Shown one piece after another: positions 7,551 to 13,047 of a stretch of 13,047 nucleotides of DNA. The stretch comes from Paraglaciecola arctica (lineage in GTDB: Bacteria > Pseudomonadota > Gammaproteobacteria > Enterobacterales > Alteromonadaceae): contig QIJM01000037.1 in NCBI GenBank assembly GCA_003232445.1, positions 1 to 13,047 of the forward strand, given 5' to 3'. Position numbers and translations under genes: made by a program. Each line of letters starts with the position of its first letter. The first letter of the stretch is position 1. The notes beneath the pieces are model-generated. The model made no database searches. It had not been told where the DNA came from and worked only from the letters and a program-made list of their open reading frames with translations.

Positions 7551-7601
7551 ATGATGATTAACACGTTTGATTTGTTTAAAAATAGCCATGCGGGGAAGTG
7601 A
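7551..7601 (+). other. Possible 16-codon mini-ORF in the mmsA-preT gap
   Basis: ATG 7551 (and ATG 7554) open a frame of 16 codons, MMINTFDLFKNSHAGK, ending at TGA 7599-7601. AGGA lies at 7547-7550, only three bases before the second ATG. Its stop overlaps the GTG at 7598 and lies five bases before the TTG at 7607, so translation could deliver ribosomes to the preT start. It may equally be chance; there is no homology evidence. Confidence 0.2.
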
Positions 7602-7606
7602 TTAGT

Positions 7607-8956
7607 TTGAAAAACAATATCCAATCAAATCGATTAGGTGATGTCGAAATAGTCGAAAATTTTACTGACATAGCGCCATTGCTGACTGAAAAACAGGTGT
7701 TGGTAGCCAGCGAACGTTGCTTGTTTTGTTACGACGCACCTTGTATCAATGCCTGCCCAACGGCTATCGATATTCCGCTGTTTATTCGCAAAATTAATAC
7801 GGGTAATGCTCACGGTGCGGCTAAAGAAATTTTATCAGCGAATATTTTGGGCGGCAGTTGCGCTAGAGTCTGTCCAACTGAAACCTTATGCGAAGATGCG
7901 TGTGTCAGAAACACTCATGAAGATGCGCCTGTCTCTATCGGCCGACTGCAACGTTATGCCGTTGAACATCTTGACCCTGCCAGAGGATATCCTTTTACCA
8001 GAGCTCAAGACACCGGCAAACATATTGCTGTCGTGGGTGCAGGCCCTGCTGGACTGGCTTGTGCCCACAGACTCGCTAGAGATGGTCATCAGGTCACTAT
8101 TTATGAAGCCGCTTCTAAGCCTGGTGGACTGAACGAATATGGCATTGCTCAATATAAGTTAATTAATGATTATGCCCAACAAGAAATAGAGTTTGTCTTA
8201 CAAATTGGCGGTATCGACATTCAGTATGAAAAGGCTTTAGGCCATGATTTTAACCTGAAACAACTGAGGCATACCCATGACGCCGTGTTTTTAGGCATTG
8301 GTATGGGTGATACCAACGGATTAAATATTCCAGGTGAAGATTTACCCGGTGTTGAAGATGCCGTGGATTATATTAGCCAGCTTCGTCAGATTGACTCTTT
8401 AAGCAAATTACCCGTCGGCAAGAATATTGTGGTTATTGGTGCTGGTATGACGGCGATAGATATTGCTGTGCAAAGTAAAAAGCTTGGGGCTGGCGATGTG
8501 ACTATGGTGTATCGTCGAGATCAGCAGGCAATGGGCGCATCAGAGCATGAGCAGAAATTAGCGCAAACTAACGGAGTTAGATTTGTGTGTAACGCTCAAC
8601 CCAAACAGGTTTTGGGTGATGAAAATGGCATTGATGTGATGGAATTCAATCGTACTTTGACCAACGAACAAGGAAAGCTAGTCGCAACTGATGAGGTTAT
8701 CAGTATACCTTGTGATGTAGTATTTAAAGCGATAGGGCAAACGTTGCATCCGAGCTTTTTGCAGCAAGACACTGAACGTCCGGGTTTATGTAAAAGTGGA
8801 CGCTTGGCAGTAGACGATACTTTCCAAACCTCTATTCCAGGGGTATATGCTGGTGGCGATTGTATTAAGGGTAAAGACCTAGTCGTAGAAGCAGTTGACC
8901 ACGGAAACAAAGCGGCATTGGCTATTCATCAACTATTGCAGCAGGAAAAGAAATAA
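7607..8956 (+). CDS. preT: NAD-dependent dihydropyrimidine dehydrogenase subunit PreT
   Basis: Electron-input subunit of the dehydrogenase that reduces uracil or thymine; it takes electrons from NAD(P)H through FAD and passes them by Fe-S clusters to PreA. With the TTG 7607 start it has 449 residues. N-terminal cysteines C38, C41, C46, C50 and C85, C89, C95, C99 match the two-cluster domain of mammalian dihydropyrimidine dehydrogenase, and Q115 in GRLQRYA matches its unusual glutamine ligand (same 16-residue spacing from the last cysteine). FAD motif GAGPAGLACAHRLA begins at 144; the NAD(P) domain starts VVIGAGMTAIDIA (about 275-287), with Met where Asn or Asp is usual; GVYAGGDCIKGKD is the C-terminal FAD motif. 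GGAAGTGAT (7594-7602) fits the 16S tail and favours TTG 7607; GTG 7598 has no spacing but is the alternative start. Stop overlaps preA by one base. Confidence 0.93.
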   Translation: MKNNIQSNRLGDVEIVENFTDIAPLLTEKQVLVASERCLFCYDAPCINACPTAIDIPLFIRKINTGNAHGAAKEILSANILGGSCARVCPTETLCEDACVRNTHEDAPVSIGRLQRYAVEHLDPARGYPFTRAQDTGKHIAVVGAGPAGLACAHRLARDGHQVTIYEAASKPGGLNEYGIAQYKLINDYAQQEIEFVLQIGGIDIQYEKALGHDFNLKQLRHTHDAVFLGIGMGDTNGLNIPGEDLPGVEDAVDYISQLRQIDSLSKLPVGKNIVVIGAGMTAIDIAVQSKKLGAGDVTMVYRRDQQAMGASEHEQKLAQTNGVRFVCNAQPKQVLGDENGIDVMEFNRTLTNEQGKLVATDEVISIPCDVVFKAIGQTLHPSFLQQDTERPGLCKSGRLAVDDTFQTSIPGVYAGGDCIKGKDLVVEAVDHGNKAALAIHQLLQQEKK

Positions 8957-10227
8957 TGGCAGATTTATCCAGCGAATTTTTAGGTATTAAGTGTATTAAC
9001 CCTTTTTGGTTAGCTTCAGCACCTCCTACTGACAAAGCCTATAATGTGATCCGTGCCTTTGAAGCCGGATGGGGTGGCGTAGTGTGGAAAACCTTGGGTG
9101 AAGATCCTGCACCGATAAATGTGTCGTCTCGTTACGGTGTTCACTACGGTCAAAACAGGCAAGTACTTGGCTTTAATAATATAGAGCTGATTACCGATCG
9201 CTCATTACAAATTAACTTAGATGAAATTACCCAGGTTAAGAAAGATTGGCCAGATCGTGCAATGATTGTTTCCCTTATGGTGCCTTGTGAAGAAGACGCT
9301 TGGAAAGCAATTTTACCCAAAGTAGAAGCAACAGGTGCCGATGGCATAGAGCTGAATTTTGGTTGTCCTCACGGCATGCCTGAACGAGGCATGGGCGCTG
9401 CGGTGGGTCAGGTGCCAGAATACATAGAAATGGTTACGCGCTGGTGTAAACAATATTGTTCGTTGCCCGTTATCGTCAAACTTACTCCTAATATCACTGA
9501 TATATGTTTGCCTGCTGAAGCCGCTTTACGCGGTGGGGCAGATGCAGTTAGTTTGATTAATACGATCAATTCTATTACGTCGGTTAATTTAGATACCATG
9601 TCTCCTGAGCCCAGTGTTGACGGTAAAGGCACACATGGCGGTTACTGTGGCCCGGCTGTTAAGCCTATTGCGCTTAGTATGTTGTCAGAAATTGCGCGTA
9701 GCCCTGTTACTGCGCAATTACCCATTTCGGGTATAGGCGGTATATCTAATTGGCGCGATGCTGCCGAATTTATCGCTTTGGGCGCGGCTAACGTGCAGGT
9801 CTGTACTGCAGCAATGTTGTTTGGATTTAAAATCATCGACGATTTATGTGATGGTCTAAGTGATTGGATGGATCAAAAGGGCTATGAGTCAATTGACGAC
9901 TTTTGTCGTATGGCCATACCTAATACTACAGATTGGAAACACCTGAATATGAACTACAAACGGGTAGCTTATATTAATCAGGACAATTGTATCCAATGTG
10001 GTCGTTGTTTTGCCGCTTGTGAAGATACGTCCCATCAGTCGATTCTAAAAACGGCTAAAAATGGCGGCAATGAATATACAGTGATTGAAAAAGAATGTGT
10101 GGGTTGTAATTTGTGTCAAGTGACGTGCCCAGAACCCGACGCCATAGTTATGCAAGATATTGATACTGGGGAGGAGCACCTGAGTTGGTTACACCACCCT
10201 GCTAATCCTTTTCGAGAAGCCAAATAA
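8956..10227 (+). CDS. preA: NAD-dependent dihydropyrimidine dehydrogenase subunit PreA
   Basis: Catalytic subunit that reduces uracil or thymine to the 5,6-dihydro form on FMN. The 423-residue product has a dihydroorotate-dehydrogenase-like TIM barrel (about 3-320) followed by a ferredoxin domain. The loop LNFGCPHGMPERGMG (133-147) holds catalytic C137, corresponding to the active cysteine of the mammalian enzyme; N134 and the NTINS segment (202-206) match its pyrimidine-binding asparagines and threonine; SGIGGI (258-263) is the FMN phosphate loop. Two 4Fe-4S motifs are complete: C345, C348, C351, C355 and C381, C384, C387, C391. ATG 8956 overlaps the preT TAA (TAATG), and AGGA lies at 8943-8946, so 1:1 coupled synthesis with PreT is likely. 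In animals PreT and PreA are fused into one chain. The gene is 25 bases before the ureidopropionase. Confidence 0.96.
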   Translation: MADLSSEFLGIKCINPFWLASAPPTDKAYNVIRAFEAGWGGVVWKTLGEDPAPINVSSRYGVHYGQNRQVLGFNNIELITDRSLQINLDEITQVKKDWPDRAMIVSLMVPCEEDAWKAILPKVEATGADGIELNFGCPHGMPERGMGAAVGQVPEYIEMVTRWCKQYCSLPVIVKLTPNITDICLPAEAALRGGADAVSLINTINSITSVNLDTMSPEPSVDGKGTHGGYCGPAVKPIALSMLSEIARSPVTAQLPISGIGGISNWRDAAEFIALGAANVQVCTAAMLFGFKIIDDLCDGLSDWMDQKGYESIDDFCRMAIPNTTDWKHLNMNYKRVAYINQDNCIQCGRCFAACEDTSHQSILKTAKNGGNEYTVIEKECVGCNLCQVTCPEPDAIVMQDIDTGEEHLSWLHHPANPFREAK

Positions 10228-10252
10228 TTAGAATAATTGACGGAGATAGTTT

Positions 10253-11119
10253 ATGCCAAGAAATGTAATCAGTGGTTTGATCCAGTGCCACAACCCAATA
10301 AATGATGAATCAGTGCCAGTAAAAGATATTCAGCAAGCTGCGCTTGATCATCATCTTCCTTTTATTGAAGAAGCGGGCAAAAAAGGTGTGCAAATTCTGT
10401 GTTTGCAGGAAATATTCAATGGTCCTTATTTTTGCCCTTCTCAGGATGTGCGTTGGTATGACGCTGCGGAAACCGTTCCCGGGCCCATGACTGATTTGAT
10501 GGCAGAGTATGCCAAAAAATATGAAATGGTCATGATAGTGCCTGTCTATGAATATGTTCAGCCTGGTGTTTATTATAATACTGCAGCGGTAATAGATGCA
10601 GATGGCACCTATTTAGGTAAATACCGCAAAAAACAAATTCCTCATACCAATGGATTTTGGGAAAAGTTTTTCTTCAAACCTGGTGATGCAGAATACCCAG
10701 TATTCCAAACTCGTTATGCCAAGATTGGTGTGTACATTTGTTACGACAGACATTTCCCTGAAGGCGCGCGTATTTTGGGATTAAATGGTGCCGAGATTGT
10801 TTATAACCCGTCAGCTACAGTCGCTGGTCTGTCGCAGCATCTATGGAAGATAGAACAACCTGCACACGCAGTGGCTAATGGTTATTACATGGGCTGCATA
10901 AACCGTGTTGGTACAGAAGCACCTTGGAACATTGGTAAGTTTTATGGTACCAGTTATCACGTTAATCCAAGAGGTGAAATTATTGATGAGGCTTCCGAGG
11001 ATAACGACGAATTACTTATCTCGACTCTTGATTTAGATATGATCGATGAGGTAAGAAAAGTATGGCAATTTTATCGCGACAGACGTCCTGAAACTTACGG
11101 AAAACTCACTGAAATTTAG
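10253..11119 (+). CDS. pydC: Beta-ureidopropionase (N-carbamoyl-beta-alanine amidohydrolase), nitrilase family
   Basis: Third step: hydrolysis of N-carbamoyl-beta-alanine or N-carbamoyl-beta-aminoisobutyrate to the beta-amino acid, CO2 and ammonia. The 288-residue protein belongs to the nitrilase superfamily and shows the Glu-Lys-Cys triad: E53 (LQEIF), K126 (YRKKQIPH) and C163 (VYICYDRHFPE). The Lys-Cys spacing of 37 equals that of the human enzyme (K196, C233). The length is closer to bacterial N-carbamoylputrescine amidase (about 290) than to the longer human protein, and the eukaryotic N-terminal extension is absent. Putrescine-type activity is therefore the main alternative, but position between PreTA and a permease in a pyrimidine cluster supports the call. 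GGAG at 10242-10245 is 7 bases before the ATG. The symbol follows pathway naming; the Pseudomonas PydC is, to my knowledge, of an unrelated metallo-amidohydrolase family. Confidence 0.88.
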   Translation: MPRNVISGLIQCHNPINDESVPVKDIQQAALDHHLPFIEEAGKKGVQILCLQEIFNGPYFCPSQDVRWYDAAETVPGPMTDLMAEYAKKYEMVMIVPVYEYVQPGVYYNTAAVIDADGTYLGKYRKKQIPHTNGFWEKFFFKPGDAEYPVFQTRYAKIGVYICYDRHFPEGARILGLNGAEIVYNPSATVAGLSQHLWKIEQPAHAVANGYYMGCINRVGTEAPWNIGKFYGTSYHVNPRGEIIDEASEDNDELLISTLDLDMIDEVRKVWQFYRDRRPETYGKLTEI

Positions 11120-11264
11120 TCATGTTATAAACTTAATTCTTGCTAAGGATAGCAAGTTACACGGTATAACTGGGTCGAGAAAACATAAATAATAAGAATG
11201 GGCGGCAAATGAATTGCTTAAACCATCGTACTTAATTTGCTGGATATAAAGGGGAATGAATTTT
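11120..11264 (+). promoter_or_regulatory. Intergenic region with stem-loop and imperfect direct repeat before the permease
   Basis: This 145-base gap is the longest inside the plus-strand cluster. A perfect 7-bp hairpin CTTGCTA-AGGA-TAGCAAG lies at 11139-11156 with no T-run, so it is not a normal terminator. TTGCTA (11140-11145) and TATAAC (11165-11170) could form a weak promoter with a long 19-base spacer, its -35 inside the hairpin arm. ACTTAATTCTTGCTAAGGATA (11131 onward) is echoed at 11230-11246 as ACTTAATTTGCTGGATA with two short deletions. No ORF was recognised. Confidence 0.35.
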
Positions 11265-12758
11265 ATGCAAGGGCAACAGGTTGAGACACCCTCTTTAGTA
11301 TCTACTACCCATGAAGTAGGTGAATTTGTTGAATTAAATGTACAACAGGATGTACGTAATAGCCCTCTGTATAATCAGGATATCGCACCCACAAAAATAG
11401 CCCAGCGTACCTGGCACAAAGGTAACGTTGCGGCATTGTGGGTGGGCATGTCCATATGTGTTCCTACTTATACATTAGGTGGTGTGTTAACTGCTTATTT
11501 TGGCCTGTCGGTAATGGAGGCTCTGTTCACCATCTTGATAGCCAACCTGATTGTGTTGATCCCACTCACATTAAATGCCTTTTCGGGCACTAAATACGGT
11601 ATTCCTTTCCCTGTATTACTTAGATCCTCGTTTGGTCTATATGGCTCAAATGTTCCTTGTCTGATCAGAGCTTTTGTGGCTTGCGGTTGGTTTGGTATTC
11701 AATCCCTGTTTGGTGGCATTGCCTGCCATTTGTTGCTTTCGGCTTTTTCCCCCAGCTGGGCGGCGCTAGGCAGTGCTGGCGAAGTGTACGGTTTCTTTAT
11801 GTTTTGGGCGCTGAATTTGTATGTAGTGTTAAAAGGTGCCAATGCGATTAAACACCTAGAGAACTGGTCTGCACCGCTATTGTTATTGGTGGGAGTCGGG
11901 TTGATGTTTTGGGCCTTACCTCAAATTGACTTAAGTGAAGTGTTAGCCACTAAAGCCAATCGCCCCGAGGCCGATTCTGCAGCGCCTTATTTAATGGCGG
12001 GTGTAACCGCTATGGTGGGTTTTTGGGCGACGTTGAGTTTGAATATTCCTGATTTCAGTCGTTTTGTTAAATCTCAAAAAGATCAAATTGTGGGTCAGGT
12101 GGTTGGTTTGCCCTTGACCATGTTTTTCTTTGCATCTTTGGGTGTGATATTAACCTCCGCTTCCACAGCTTTAGTAGGCGAGACTATTTCCGACCCTATA
12201 AACCTGATTGGTAAAATAGACAGCCCGTTGTTAGTGGGTATCGCCATGTTGTTAATCATTATTGCCACGTTATCTACCAATAGTGCAGCGAATATTGTTT
12301 CTCCGACCAATGATTTCCAAAATGTGGCGCCAAAGTTCATTAGTGAAAAACGTGGGGTGTTGTTAACGGGCTTAATAGGCCTGTTAATGATGAGTTGGGA
12401 ATTGTTGAAAAAAATGCACTGGGTAGAATCAGATGTCAGTGTTGAATCGCTCTATTCAAACTGGCTATTAGGTTATTCGAGTCTGCTTGGCCCCATAGCG
12501 GGGATAATGATAGTGGATTATTTTGTGATCAATAAACAGCAACTTGATTTGGTCTCTTTATACCTGCGCGGCGGGAAATATGCCGATGTGAATGTTCAGG
12601 GAATGATTGCTTTTGTTGTGCCTGTTGCCTTAACCCTTTTCACGTTAATGACGGGCTATATGAATTGGTTTTATGATTATGGCTGGTTTACCGGTTCATT
12701 TATGGGAGCGGCAATTTATTATTTCCTAAAGGCAAAACAGCGTCCCAATATAGGTTAA
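11265..12758 (+). CDS. NCS1-family nucleobase/hydantoin-type permease
   Basis: Inner-membrane transporter of the nucleobase:cation symporter-1 family, predicted to bring uracil, thymine or a related cyclic amide into the cell. The 497-residue protein has a hydrophilic N-terminus (about 1-50) and then about 12 hydrophobic segments. Family marks are RTWHKGNVAALWVGMSICVP at the first segment, KYGIPFPVLLRSSFG, ACGWFGIQS with W142 and Q146 spaced like substrate-binding W117 and Q121 of the hydantoin carrier Mhp1, GFWATLSLNIPDFSRF (W254, probably the Mhp1 W220 equivalent), and TNSAANIVSPTNDF in segment 8. ATG 11265 was chosen because AGGGG (11250-11254) lies 10 bases before it; ATG 11256 would be almost in contact with that site. 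Substrate cannot be fixed from sequence: allantoin, cytosine and hydantoin carriers share the fold. It may be cotranscribed with the enzymes or use its own promoter. Confidence 0.9.
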   Translation: MQGQQVETPSLVSTTHEVGEFVELNVQQDVRNSPLYNQDIAPTKIAQRTWHKGNVAALWVGMSICVPTYTLGGVLTAYFGLSVMEALFTILIANLIVLIPLTLNAFSGTKYGIPFPVLLRSSFGLYGSNVPCLIRAFVACGWFGIQSLFGGIACHLLLSAFSPSWAALGSAGEVYGFFMFWALNLYVVLKGANAIKHLENWSAPLLLLVGVGLMFWALPQIDLSEVLATKANRPEADSAAPYLMAGVTAMVGFWATLSLNIPDFSRFVKSQKDQIVGQVVGLPLTMFFFASLGVILTSASTALVGETISDPINLIGKIDSPLLVGIAMLLIIIATLSTNSAANIVSPTNDFQNVAPKFISEKRGVLLTGLIGLLMMSWELLKKMHWVESDVSVESLYSNWLLGYSSLLGPIAGIMIVDYFVINKQQLDLVSLYLRGGKYADVNVQGMIAFVVPVALTLFTLMTGYMNWFYDYGWFTGSFMGAAIYYFLKAKQRPNIG

Positions 12759-12805
12759 GATATTTTTAGTTAATTCCCATTCTTTGGATCACGAGCATCC
12801 GTTCT

Positions 12806-13047
12806 ATGCTTGCCATTCTGTTGCAAAAAATTGTCCCTGCTTACTTTTCCAACATTCAGCAAAGCTCTCATTACATTGCAATTAAAGGTAGGGTTGTTAG
12901 CCTGAATTTACCTTTTGTATGTAACAGTTTGCTGGGAACTGAGGGAGAGTTTAAATATGTCTTAGACGGTTTTGCTGCTGAGCATAATATTGATATCAAG
13001 TTGATCTATAACATTCCTTCCATAAAGGGACAAAATCCCCAAGTTGT
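12806..13047 (+). CDS. Unrecognised ORF, 3'-truncated by window edge
   Basis: From ATG 12806 the frame stays open to the window end (80 complete codons), and upstream it is open back to TAG 12767-12769. The visible protein begins MLAILLQKIVPAYFSN and contains short segments such as YIAIKGRVVSLNLPFV and EHNIDIKLIYNIPS, with no signal peptide or motif I can name. The ribosome site is weak (GAG at 12793-12795). It starts 47 bases after the permease stop with no visible terminator between, so it could be cotranscribed, but nothing ties it to pyrimidine breakdown. Function is unknown; a chance ORF cannot be fully excluded. Confidence 0.5.
   Translation, partial: MLAILLQKIVPAYFSNIQQSSHYIAIKGRVVSLNLPFVCNSLLGTEGEFKYVLDGFAAEHNIDIKLIYNIPSIKGQNPQV

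Noticed and set aside
7749..8132. 127-codon plus-strand ORF inside preT in another frame.
   Set aside because: It overlaps the conserved Fe-S and FAD motifs of preT and has no recognisable domain; it is a shadow frame.
8596..8910. 104-codon minus-strand ORF antisense to preT.
   Set aside because: It lies wholly opposite conserved preT coding sequence, with no motif or credible ribosome site; a shadow frame.
8954..8958. TAATG overlap of preT and preA as a possible frameshift or fusion event.
   Set aside because: Both proteins are complete with family-normal ends; overlap of this kind is ordinary translational coupling of two subunits.
11139..11156. Hairpin after the ureidopropionase as a Rho-independent terminator.
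   Set aside because: The stem is short with few GC pairs and is followed by TTACACGG, not a T-run.
11245..11250. TATAAA as a -10 box for the permease.
   Set aside because: It runs into the AGGGG ribosome-binding site; a transcript from it would begin at or after the ribosome site, and no -35 lies at proper distance.

Overview
This window looks like chromosome of a marine-type gammaproteobacterium, most likely of the Alteromonadales (Paraglaciecola/Glaciecola/Alteromonas-like). The reasons are the rpsP-rimM-trmD-rplS order, the close match of these four proteins to their gammaproteobacterial counterparts, and a moderately AT-rich composition. The genus is an inference from recalled family sequences, not from a search.

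Region 1 (1-2003) is housekeeping: the 3' part of rpsP, then rimM, trmD and rplS on the plus strand. rimM and trmD share one base (TAATG). The operon ends at a strong hairpin terminator at 1981-2003 that can also stop transcription arriving from the minus strand.

Region 2 (2031-12758) is a complete cluster for reductive pyrimidine catabolism. On the minus strand lie dihydropyrimidinase (2031-3476) and a LysR-type regulator (3589-4539). Divergent from the regulator, on the plus strand, lie an omega-amino acid:pyruvate aminotransferase (4660-6018), a CoA-acylating (methyl)malonate-semialdehyde dehydrogenase (6046-7536), the two subunits of NAD-dependent dihydropyrimidine dehydrogenase (preT 7607-8956, preA 8956-10227), a nitrilase-family beta-ureidopropionase (10253-11119) and an NCS1-family permease (11265-12758).

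The genes form one route. The permease imports the base. PreTA reduces uracil or thymine. Dihydropyrimidinase opens the ring. Beta-ureidopropionase releases CO2 and ammonia to give beta-alanine or beta-aminoisobutyrate. The aminotransferase converts these to malonate or methylmalonate semialdehyde, and the dehydrogenase yields acetyl-CoA or propionyl-CoA. The pathway is known; I found no undescribed system. The less ordinary points are the LysR regulator with a 14-bp palindrome and recurring TTACTTA-like elements, the nitrilase-type third enzyme, separate transcription of dihydropyrimidinase, and a Met in the NAD(P)-binding motif of PreT.

Region 3 (12759-13047) holds the start of a plus-strand ORF that runs off the window and that I do not recognise. 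No tRNA, rRNA, CRISPR array, insertion sequence or phage gene was seen.
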